A DNA stretch of 64,000 nucleotides from Microbulbifer sp. YPW16. Its GTDB lineage: Bacteria; Pseudomonadota; Gammaproteobacteria; Pseudomonadales; Cellvibrionaceae. Of the stretch, positions 33,697 through 40,771 are shown piece by piece. The notes beneath the pieces are model-generated. The model searched no databases. It worked only from the letters and a program-made list of their open reading frames with translations, and had not been told where the DNA came from. The stretch covers positions 3,986,001 through 4,050,000 of the forward strand of contig NZ_CP089928.1 of NCBI RefSeq assembly GCF_021290385.1, given 5' to 3'. The stretch's first letter is position 1, and each line of letters starts with the position of its first letter. A program made the position numbers and the translations under genes.

Positions 33697-34569
33697 ATGA
33701 GACTGAAGCCCCTCCTCATTCCCCTGGCAGTGGCGGTTAATGCCGGCCTCGCCGCACAGTCGGCTCTCGCGGGCCCCTCAGGTTACCCGGTACAGGCACC
33801 CCCGCCCCCCTCCGGCTACATTGCCGGTACCACCATTGTGCGAGTGGGCGCCGCCTGGGTGGACCCGGATGACGATTATTCGACAACCCAGTCATTTATC
33901 GCCGAGAACCTCCTGTTTGACGAGCTGGGCGAGCCCCTCCCGAACCCGGAGCAGGTCCCGATTGATGTGGGCGTAGGGCTTGATATCGATGATGAGACTA
34001 CCTGGTTTATCAGCGGTACCTACATCTTCATGGATCACTGGGCGATCGAGCTTTACTGGGAGAGCGAGGCCAGCCTCGACGCGACCCTGCGCTCCGATGC
34101 GGTAGTGGCCGATACCGGCGAGTTTATCGGTGAGTTTTCCGAGGGGCTGGGTGACTTTGATTACAGCACGGTAAGCCTGTACCTCGACTGGTTCTTCCTC
34201 GACCCGTCCTGCCTCTGGCAACCCTATGTGGGGCTCGGTGTGGCCTACACCAATATCGACGAGGACTTTGTGCGCGGGGTTACACGGGTTGATGGCGCTC
34301 GTGACCATGGCCTGATCAGCTTCGGCAGCGATTTCAGCTGGACCGCCCAGGTCGGTGTGGATTTCGCGTTCGGTCGTGATAACACCTGGATCATCAATGC
34401 TTCTGCCATGTATGTGGACTCGGAGCCGGATCTGGACCTGGGGTTCAATACCTTCACCCGGCCGGCGGATTTTGCAGCGCCTGTAGAGCTGCCGGTACGG
34501 ATTCGTGACGAGCTGCAGCTGGATCCGTGGATCTTCAACCTGGGTGTAGGTTACAAGTTCAGTTTCTGA
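33697..34569 (+). CDS. ompW: OmpW/AlkL family outer membrane protein
   Basis: The 290-aa outer membrane eight-stranded beta-barrel has a signal peptide ending in ALA (about residue 25). A short Pro-rich stretch (PVQAPPPPSG) is followed by barrel strands starting TTIVRVGAAWVDPDDD. The C-terminal GVGYKFSF ends in the Phe required for barrel assembly. OmpW proteins form a hydrophobic side-opening channel for small apolar molecules. The protein is longer than E. coli OmpW (212 aa) because of longer loops. AAGGAG precedes the ATG. It has its own strong terminator and is monocistronic. Confidence 0.88.
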   Translation: MRLKPLLIPLAVAVNAGLAAQSALAGPSGYPVQAPPPPSGYIAGTTIVRVGAAWVDPDDDYSTTQSFIAENLLFDELGEPLPNPEQVPIDVGVGLDIDDETTWFISGTYIFMDHWAIELYWESEASLDATLRSDAVVADTGEFIGEFSEGLGDFDYSTVSLYLDWFFLDPSCLWQPYVGLGVAYTNIDEDFVRGVTRVDGARDHGLISFGSDFSWTAQVGVDFAFGRDNTWIINASAMYVDSEPDLDLGFNTFTRPADFAAPVELPVRIRDELQLDPWIFNLGVGYKFSF

Positions 34570-34588
34570 ACAGTTAGTATCACTCCCG

Positions 34589-34619
34589 CGGGAGGGCAGG
34601 GTGCTGCCCTCCCGTTTTT
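34589..34619 (+). terminator. Rho-independent terminator of ompW
   Basis: An exact 11-bp stem (CGGGAGGGCAG, loop GGTG, CTGCCCTCCCG) is followed by five T, 20 bases after the ompW stop codon. Confidence 0.93.
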
Positions 34620-34734
34620 ATATCAGTCCAGCCAACCCCGGAGTGGACGCCATTGCGGTGGCAGTCACATTCATGCCGGTGTATTCTTCTCCTGAATCTG
34701 CCAGTACCAATAATACGAATTGAATGGGGAATCC

Positions 34735-36078
34735 ATGACGGCCCTGGAGAATTGTGCCGACGGTCCTGCTGTCTCGAGTTCGCGTCCACTCAAAATCTGT
34801 CTCCTCGGCTATCGCAGTCATCCGCATTGCGGTGGACAGGGAGTTTACCTCTACTACCTGAGCAAGGCGCTGGTTGAGGCGGGGCACCAGGTGGACGTTA
34901 TTTCCGGCCAGCCGTATCCGGAACTGGATCCGCGGGTTCGCCTGATCAAAATGCCGGGACTGAACCTCTACGAGGTCGAGAACCCCACCCGTGCCCTGCG
35001 CTGGCGGCACCTGCTCAGCTGGGCGGATTTCTTCGAATGGTGGAGTAAGCTCACCGGGGGATTCGCCGAGCCCTACACCTTTGGCCGCCGGGCGGCAAAA
35101 TACCTGCGCCGGCACGGTAAGCATTACGATATCGTGCATGACAACCAGTCGCTCTGTGACGGGCTGCTGGAGATCGAGAGCAATGGGCTGCCGGTTGTCG
35201 CCACCATCCATCACCCGATCACACGGGATCGGGACCTTGCCGTGCAGGCGGCACCGGACTGGCGTTATCGCCTGCTGGTGCGCCGCTGGCACAGTTTCCT
35301 GCGCATGCAGAAGCGGGTGTCGCGCAAGCTGGCCCATATCGTGACGGTCTCTGCCCAGTCGCGGCGGGATATTATCGAGCAGTTCGGTGTGCACGAGCGG
35401 CAGATCCAGGTAATCCACAACGGTATCGATACGTCGGTATTCCGCCCGCAGCCGCATATCCAGAAGGTGCCGCACCGCATCATGACAACCGCGTCCGCAG
35501 ACCAGCCCCTCAAGGGCCTGCGAGTATTGCTGCTGGCCCTGGCGCAGGTGCGTCGCCAATACCCGGAGCTGGAGCTGCTGGTGATTGGCCGGCTGAAAGA
35601 GGGCGGTCCCACGGCAGAACTGTTGCAGGAATTGCAGTTGCAGGATGCAGTGCGCTTCGAATCCGGTATTTCCAATGAGCAAATGGCCGGTTATTACGCC
35701 TCTGCTTCACTGGTGGTCTGCCCCTCTCTCTACGAGGGTTTCGGCCTGCCTGCCGGCGAGGCAATGGCCTGTGGCACCCCGGTGATTTCCAGTGACGGTG
35801 GTGCGCTGCCCGAAGTAGTGGGCGACGCCGGGCTACTGGTACCCGCCGGTGACAATAAGGCCCTCGCTACAGCAATAGCAAGCTTGCTCGGTGATGCATC
35901 ACTGCGGGCCGAGCTGGCAACCCGGGGCCGGGCGCGCATCGAGCGCGAATTCTCCTGGCGGCATGTGGCCGAACAGCTGGTGGACTACTACCGGGGAATT
36001 ATTTCCACCGGAAGGCAACCGGGTGCGCTGTTGCCGCTCTCGGTGCGGGTAGCCAATGACAAGGCGGAGGCCGCCTGA
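34735..36078 (+). CDS. Glycosyltransferase family 4
   Basis: The 447-aa GT-B type sugar transferase uses a nucleotide sugar. The ATG at 34735 is preceded by TGGGGA; the frame is open to 34720. The N-terminal domain has the glycine-rich CGGQGVYLYYLSKAL and the HIVTVSAQSRRDIIEQFG segment. The C-terminal domain holds the E-x7-E motif in YEGFGLPAGEAMACGTPVI (donor-binding) and the GLRVLLLALAQV strand. The acceptor is unknown. It heads a cluster: its stop codon overlaps the methyltransferase start (TGATG), and a toroid enzyme, a second methyltransferase and an acyltransferase follow. No membrane segment is predicted, so it works at the cytosolic face. Confidence 0.88.
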   Translation: MTALENCADGPAVSSSRPLKICLLGYRSHPHCGGQGVYLYYLSKALVEAGHQVDVISGQPYPELDPRVRLIKMPGLNLYEVENPTRALRWRHLLSWADFFEWWSKLTGGFAEPYTFGRRAAKYLRRHGKHYDIVHDNQSLCDGLLEIESNGLPVVATIHHPITRDRDLAVQAAPDWRYRLLVRRWHSFLRMQKRVSRKLAHIVTVSAQSRRDIIEQFGVHERQIQVIHNGIDTSVFRPQPHIQKVPHRIMTTASADQPLKGLRVLLLALAQVRRQYPELELLVIGRLKEGGPTAELLQELQLQDAVRFESGISNEQMAGYYASASLVVCPSLYEGFGLPAGEAMACGTPVISSDGGALPEVVGDAGLLVPAGDNKALATAIASLLGDASLRAELATRGRARIEREFSWRHVAEQLVDYYRGIISTGRQPGALLPLSVRVANDKAEAA

Positions 36079-36827
36079 TGATTACAGTCGAGCCGCAGCG
36101 GCTGAAACTGCAGCCGGGCCAGACAGTCCTCGACCTGGGCTGCGGGGAGGGACGCCATGCCATTCACCTCGCGCTGTCGGACAATGTCGATGTCTACGGC
36201 TTCGACCTGGATTTTACCGATATCTCCACCGCAAGGGACCGGGCGGTACCCTTCCTGCAGGAGGGGGAGGCGGCCGGCAGGTTGCTGCTGGGTGTGGGTA
36301 ACGGCCTGAGCCTGCCATTTGCCGACAACAGTTTTGACGTGGTGATCTGTTCCGAGGTGCTCGAGCATATCCATGACTACCGCGGCATGCTTGCTGAAAT
36401 CGACCGGGTCCTGAAGCCCGCCGGCACCTTCGCGGCCAGCGTGCCAACCTTCCTGCCCGAGTGGGTCTGCTGGAAACTGAGCGACGAATACCACCAGGTG
36501 GAAGGTGGCCATATCCGCATTTTCCGCGAGCGCCAGCTGCGTCGCAGTATCGAATCACTTGGCCATCGTTGCTATGCGAGGCATAAAGCCCACGCGCTGC
36601 ACGCGCCCTACTGGTGGCTGAAATGCCTGCTGTGGGAGCGCCCGGAGTCCCGCCTGTTGCAGCTCTATCACCGCTTCCTGGTCTGGGACCTGATGCAGCG
36701 GCCATTGTTGACGCGTGTGCTGGAGAAACTGCTGGCACCAATCCTGGGGAAAAGTATTGTGTTGTACTTTGTAAAGCCGCCCTGCGAGGCGGAACAGGCG
36801 GTTCCCGCGCTGGAGGCGCACGCATGA
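36078..36827 (+). CDS. Class I SAM-dependent methyltransferase
   Basis: The 249-aa Rossmann-fold methyltransferase has motif I VLDLGCGEGRHAIHL (residues 19-33), an acidic motif II in GFDLDFTD, and motif IV-V regions LPFADNSFDVVICSEVLEHI. It overlaps the glycosyltransferase gene by 1 base (TGATG) and the next gene by 4 bases (ATGA), so all three are translationally coupled. The C-terminal 90 residues (HAPYWWLKCLLW) are hydrophobic and aromatic and may contact a lipid-linked substrate. The methyl acceptor is unknown; a sugar or lipid hydroxyl is likely from context. Confidence 0.85.
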   Translation: MITVEPQRLKLQPGQTVLDLGCGEGRHAIHLALSDNVDVYGFDLDFTDISTARDRAVPFLQEGEAAGRLLLGVGNGLSLPFADNSFDVVICSEVLEHIHDYRGMLAEIDRVLKPAGTFAASVPTFLPEWVCWKLSDEYHQVEGGHIRIFRERQLRRSIESLGHRCYARHKAHALHAPYWWLKCLLWERPESRLLQLYHRFLVWDLMQRPLLTRVLEKLLAPILGKSIVLYFVKPPCEAEQAVPALEAHA

Positions 36828-37936
36828 CCAATCCGGTGACGGCACAGGTGGTCGCGCCTGAGGATGAGCCACTGTTTCCGCGGGATTTCCTGCGCAAAAG
36901 TGCCGATTACATCCTTTCCCAGCAACAGCCCGATGGCTGCATCCCCTGGTTTACCGGCGGTTATGCCGACCCCTGGGATCACATCGAGGCGGCGATGGGA
37001 TTGAGCATCGCCGGGGAGCATGGCGCCGCCGAGAGGGCCTATACGTGGCTGGCCCGATTGCAGTTGCCGGACGGTAGCTGGTGGGCCGCGTACCGGGACA
37101 ATGCTGTGCATAACAGCGAACGCCGGGAGACGAATTTTGTTGCCTATATCGCCACCGGTATCTGGCACCACTACCTGGTGAGCGGCGACCGGGACTTCCT
37201 GTTGCGTCACTGGGCAATGGTGGACAGGGCGCTGGCATTCGTACTGCGGCTGCAGACGGAATACGGTGAGATCCACTGGGCAGTCGATGCCGACGGAAAG
37301 CCGATGGAGGATGCGCTGATTACCGGTTGCGCATCGATTTACAAAAGTCTCGAGTGTGGTATCGCCATTGCGCACACACTCGGCCATGCGCGCCCGCAGT
37401 GGATCCATGGGCGCCGCAAGCTCGGCGATGCACTGCGGCTGGCGCCGGAGCGCTTCGACCGCACCTGGGAAAGCAAGGCCCGCTTTTCCATGGACTGGTT
37501 CTACCCGGTTCTCACTGGGGTGTTTCGTGGCGATGCAGCCCGCGCGAGACTGGAGCGGAAGTGGGATGAGTTTGTCGTGGAGGGCCTGGGTTGCCGCTGT
37601 GTTAACGATGAGCCCTGGGTAACGGTGGCGGAGAGTTGTGAGCTCACCATGTCACTGGTGGCGGCGGGAGAGAGGGGGCGCGCCGCTGAAATCTACCGCT
37701 ACCTGCATCGCTGGCAGGACCGGGACGGCGGTTACTGGACCGGTTATGTCTACCGTGACGATGCCGTGTGGCCGGAAGAGAAAACCACCTGGACAGTTGG
37801 GGCCATGCTGCTTGCTGCGGATGCACTGGCTTCGTTGACCGGAGCCTGTACGCTTTTCACAGCGGTGACCCACTCATCAGACGCGGCGCAGTATACCGAG
37901 GGTGTCGACCAGTTCGACCAGCTCGAACTGGGCTGA
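36824..37936 (+). CDS. Prenyltransferase/squalene-cyclase-like alpha-alpha toroid protein
   Basis: The 370-aa protein, starting at the overlapping ATG 36824, has repeated Gln/Asp-Gly-Trp-type motifs (QQPDGCIPWF near residue 30, QLPDGSWW near 83, QDRDGGYWTGY near 305). Such motifs are the mark of alpha-alpha toroids such as terpene cyclases, protein prenyltransferases and six-hairpin glycosidases. I see no DxDD or DxxDD catalytic motif, so I would not call it a cyclase; a glycoside-hydrolase or sugar-binding toroid is as likely. It is coupled to the methyltransferase. Its last 60 bases overlap the 3' end of the opposite-strand methyltransferase gene. Confidence 0.65.
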   Translation: MTNPVTAQVVAPEDEPLFPRDFLRKSADYILSQQQPDGCIPWFTGGYADPWDHIEAAMGLSIAGEHGAAERAYTWLARLQLPDGSWWAAYRDNAVHNSERRETNFVAYIATGIWHHYLVSGDRDFLLRHWAMVDRALAFVLRLQTEYGEIHWAVDADGKPMEDALITGCASIYKSLECGIAIAHTLGHARPQWIHGRRKLGDALRLAPERFDRTWESKARFSMDWFYPVLTGVFRGDAARARLERKWDEFVVEGLGCRCVNDEPWVTVAESCELTMSLVAAGERGRAAEIYRYLHRWQDRDGGYWTGYVYRDDAVWPEEKTTWTVGAMLLAADALASLTGACTLFTAVTHSSDAAQYTEGVDQFDQLELG

Positions 37937-38494
37937 GGCCAGCGCCAGCTTGTATATTTCGTAGGGCGCCTGGCCGCCGTCGTTGGGGTCGGGGAAGATA
38001 TCGTGGATCGCCAGGTAGCCGCCGGGCACAATATGCCGGGACCAGCTGCGGTAATCGGTCATGGCGGCCTCGAGGGAGTGGCCGCCGTCAATAAAGACCA
38101 GGCTCAGTGGGGTATTCCAGAAGCGCGCGGCCACGGCTGAACTCGCTACAATCGGCACCACCCAGTTTTCCAGGTTGGCCGCGCGGATATTGCCGCGGAA
38201 AGTACGGAAGCTGTCCATCAACTGCGCGCCCTGGTCAAAAAGGGACGGGTCGTGGTATTCCTCGCCCGGCTGGTGCTCTTCGGAGCCGCGGTGGTGATCC
38301 ACTGCGTAGAGCACACCATTCATCAGCTTGCAGGCGGAAGCCATGTAAATGGTGGATTTGCCGCAGTAACTCCCGACTTCCAGGCACGCGCCGAAACCGC
38401 TCGCCTCGGCGGCGAGGTGGTACAGGGCCTCGCCCTCGTGGGCGGCCAGGAAACCCTTGATGGAGTGGATGTCGACGGGCAGGTTGATGGACAT
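37877..38494 (-). CDS. Class I SAM-dependent methyltransferase (Methyltransf_24/cephalosporin hydroxylase-like)
   Basis: The start at 38494 gives 205 aa; the frame is open to 38632, but the upstream part is not family-like. Motif I ACLEVGSYCGKSTIYMA is at residues 36-52, VDHHRGSEEHQPG has the metal-type His/Asp run, and SLVFIDGGHSLEAAMTDYRSW plus GGYLAIHDIF match the Methyltransf_24 group, which includes macrolide and sugar O-methyltransferases and the cephalosporin-hydroxylase-like proteins. The acceptor is unknown. It faces the toroid gene and overlaps it tail-to-tail by 60 bases; it is divergent from the acyltransferase with 116 bases between them. Confidence 0.82.
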   Translation of the reverse strand: MSINLPVDIHSIKGFLAAHEGEALYHLAAEASGFGACLEVGSYCGKSTIYMASACKLMNGVLYAVDHHRGSEEHQPGEEYHDPSLFDQGAQLMDSFRTFRGNIRAANLENWVVPIVASSAVAARFWNTPLSLVFIDGGHSLEAAMTDYRSWSRHIVPGGYLAIHDIFPDPNDGGQAPYEIYKLALASAQFELVELVDTLGILRRV

Positions 38495-38610
38495 GGTCGA
38501 TCGTTCTTGTTCTGGATTTCGGGCAACAGTAAACCGACCCCCCTGGAAAAGCAATTGGCACATTCGCCTATAGCGGGCTCCAGGATTTGTTCGCAAGGTA
38601 ACTCTTTTAT

Positions 38611-39333
38611 ATGCGCAAGGACCACCGCCCATACTGGCTCAAGCGATTGCAGGTGCGCCTGCGCAACTGGCGTGCGCGTCGCTTCCTGTGGCCGCAGTTT
38701 GACGCTATTGGCCGGGAGCCGGAAATCATGGACCCCGGTTCGGTGCAGGTCTTTGGTGACCGCATCCAGCTGGGTGACTTCCCCCACCTGATTTCCACAC
38801 CGGATAACCCGATTCGCCTGACCACCCTGGGCCACCGGGGCAAGAAGGCGGAAATCCACATTGGCGATTACGTCCTTATTTCACCCGGCGTGCGCATTTC
38901 TGCCGAGCAGTCCATACACATCGGCAATGCCTGCATGATAGCGGCGAATACGTATATCAGCGATTCGGACTGGCACGGCCTGTATAACCGTACGCGTCCG
39001 TTTCGCTGTACCTCGCCGGTACGGTTGGGGAACAATGTCTGGCTGGGGGACAGTGTCATTGTCTGCAAGGGCGTGACGATCGGGGATAACTCCGTTGTCG
39101 GGGCCGGCAGTGTGGTGACCAGGGATGTCCCGGAAAATACCGTGGTAGCCGGCAACCCGGCCCGGGAAATTCGCAAGATCAACCCCGGTCGTCGCATGAT
39201 CACGCGGGAGGCCCTGTTTGCCGATGCTTTCCGCCAGGCGCACAATATGGATGAACTGGACCGGATGCTGCTGGGGGAAAATACCCTGCGCGGCTGGTTG
39301 CGTGCCCTGGTCTCTCCGCGGCGCGGGGATTGA
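38611..39333 (+). CDS. Left-handed beta-helix acyltransferase (hexapeptide repeat)
   Basis: The 240-aa trimeric acyltransferase has imperfect hexapeptide turns (IHIGDYVLIS, GVRISAEQSIHIGNACMI, NVWLGDSVIVCKGVTIGDNSVVGAGSVV) covering about residues 85-180. NTYISDSDWHG lies near the likely active-site His, and PENTVVAGNPAREI is the usual C-terminal cap of O-acetyltransferases such as WecH/WbbJ relatives. Substrate and acyl group are unknown; from context it probably acylates a sugar of the glycan made by this cluster. AAGGTAACTC lies 13 bases upstream of the ATG. The last 60 residues form a helical tail. Confidence 0.85.
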   Translation: MRKDHRPYWLKRLQVRLRNWRARRFLWPQFDAIGREPEIMDPGSVQVFGDRIQLGDFPHLISTPDNPIRLTTLGHRGKKAEIHIGDYVLISPGVRISAEQSIHIGNACMIAANTYISDSDWHGLYNRTRPFRCTSPVRLGNNVWLGDSVIVCKGVTIGDNSVVGAGSVVTRDVPENTVVAGNPAREIRKINPGRRMITREALFADAFRQAHNMDELDRMLLGENTLRGWLRALVSPRRGD

Positions 39334-39429
39334 GAACCAGGGTGGGGCAGGGTAATGTCCAGGCCGGTGCGGGTGCGGGACCGCTGCAAGGCAGTGCCGT
39401 CAGGATAATTTAGCAGTCACAATAAATTC

Positions 39430-39942
39430 ATGAAGAAACAGAAAAGTATCGTACTGGTCGGGATGCCCGGCGCGGGCAAAAGCACGCTCGGGGTGCTGCT
39501 GGCCAAGGAGCTCGCGCTGGATTTCGTCGATACCGATGTGCTTATCCAGCTGCGGGAAAACAAGACCCTCCAGGAAATCCTCGACGAAACGGATTATATG
39601 AACCTGCGGCGGATCGAGGGGGAGGTCATCAGGGCGGCTAACCTGCCGAAGCACGTGATCGCCACCGGCGGAAGTGTCGTGTACAGCGACGAGGGCATGA
39701 AAAACCTGTCCGGTTTCGGGCCGGTGGTGTTCCTCAATTGCTCTGCCGAAGAGTTGCGCCGCCGTATCCACAACTATGACAGTCGCGGCATTGCCAAGGC
39801 GCCGGGCCAGTCCTTTGCCGAACTGTTCGAGGAGCGCCAGGCGCTCTACCGCCAGTACGCGGATATCACTGTGGACTGCGACGGCCGGAACCTGCAGCAG
39901 GTGCTGGACCGGGTGCTCGAGCAGCTGCGGGAGCTGGACTGA
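39430..39942 (+). CDS. Shikimate kinase-like protein (AroK family)
   Basis: The 170-aa P-loop kinase has Walker A GMPGAGKST (residues 11-19), the DTD motif (FVDTDVLI, shikimate/magnesium site), an Arg-Glu pair in NLRRIEGEVI and the GG motif in ATGGSVVY, where most shikimate kinases have GGG. The lid is SRGIAKAPG with a single Arg rather than the usual RPLL, and FEERQALYRQYAD matches the adenine-binding end. Shikimate kinases phosphorylate shikimate on O3. It is not next to aroB, where the main aroK usually lies, so it may be a second copy or act on a related substrate. Confidence 0.8.
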   Translation: MKKQKSIVLVGMPGAGKSTLGVLLAKELALDFVDTDVLIQLRENKTLQEILDETDYMNLRRIEGEVIRAANLPKHVIATGGSVVYSDEGMKNLSGFGPVVFLNCSAEELRRRIHNYDSRGIAKAPGQSFAELFEERQALYRQYADITVDCDGRNLQQVLDRVLEQLRELD

Positions 39943-40000
39943 GACGCACGTCACTTTACCGCTTCCCGGGGCCGCGGCAGGCAGGGGCCTGCCGCGCGGC

Positions 40001-40471
40001 CTAGAGCGGCAGCTGGGTGGTGTACTTCACCTGTTTGAGGGCGAAGGTTGAATTAACCGACGCGACATTGGGCAGGTGCACCAGAGTCCGCTTGAGTAGC
40101 TGTTCGTAGTGCTCTACGCTGTCCACCACCACGCGCAGCACATAGTCTTTATCGCCGCTGGTGGAGTAGCATTCAACCACTTCCTGGACATCGTGAACGG
40201 CGGACTCAAAGCTGTTCAGTGACTCCTCGTCGTGGTTTTGGATGGTTACATAGCAGTATACTGTGACTCCCAGGTCGAGTTTACGGGGGTCGAGCAGGGT
40301 GACCCGTCCACGGATGATGCCCTCTGCCTCGAGGCGTTTGATCCGGCGCCAGCAGGGCGTGTGGGAAAGACCCACTTTATCTCCGAGTTCCGCCATGGAA
40401 TAGTCGGCGTTCTCCTGCAGCGCTCGCAGAATCTTGCGGTCAAAATCGTCCAGGTCTGTCGAACGCTTCAT
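40001..40471 (-). CDS. Lrp/AsnC family transcriptional regulator
   Basis: The 156-aa regulator of amino acid metabolism has an N-terminal winged helix-turn-helix (residues 10-60, MAELGDKVGLSHTPCWRRIKRL) and a C-terminal RAM/AsnC effector domain (VTVYCYVTIQNHDE..., YVLRVVVDSVEHYE). It is divergent from the indolepyruvate oxidoreductase gene with 300 bases between them. A palindrome in that gap is a probable binding site. Lrp relatives next to 2-oxo acid oxidoreductase genes commonly sense the matching amino acid (Leu, Phe or Trp), which I infer here. GGAGTT precedes the start. Confidence 0.92.
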   Translation of the reverse strand: MKRSTDLDDFDRKILRALQENADYSMAELGDKVGLSHTPCWRRIKRLEAEGIIRGRVTLLDPRKLDLGVTVYCYVTIQNHDEESLNSFESAVHDVQEVVECYSTSGDKDYVLRVVVDSVEHYEQLLKRTLVHLPNVASVNSTFALKQVKYTTQLPL

Positions 40472-40545
40472 ATAAACTCCTGTCCTACAATTTTTGCTTT
40501 AATCGAGACGGTCATCATAATTTTACGCCCAATGGTGTAAATAAA

Positions 40546-40560
40546 GCAATGATTCATTGC
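40546..40560. promoter_or_regulatory. 15-bp perfect palindrome between lrp-like and iorA-like genes
   Basis: GCAATGA-T-TCATTGC is an exact inverted repeat in the AT-rich half of the 300-base divergent gap, 75 bases upstream of the lrp-like start. Flanking AAAGC and GCTTT extend the symmetry imperfectly. It is well placed for an autoregulatory Lrp site. The gap also holds a hairpin (40660-40677, six C, GGAAAA, six G) in the leader of the oxidoreductase gene. Confidence 0.5.
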
Positions 40561-40771
40561 GCTTTAAGCACTAGTATGACCTGACCAGCTCGTCGTAGCC
40601 CTCCCGCCAGTCCCGGGCGGGGCCGCGCAACGGGCTACCGGCCCCGGAATTGGCCGCAACCCCCCGGAAAAGGGGGGCGGCAGGGGGACCTGGATTGCCG
40701 GAACAATAATGATCAGCACGAAACGGGCTTTTAGCAGAAGTTCGAGCGAAGAGAGAACCGGAAGTAGGCGT

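Noticed and set aside
39400-39954. 184-codon reverse frame over the shikimate-kinase-like gene
   Set aside because: Antisense shadow; the forward frame has the P-loop and DTD motifs.
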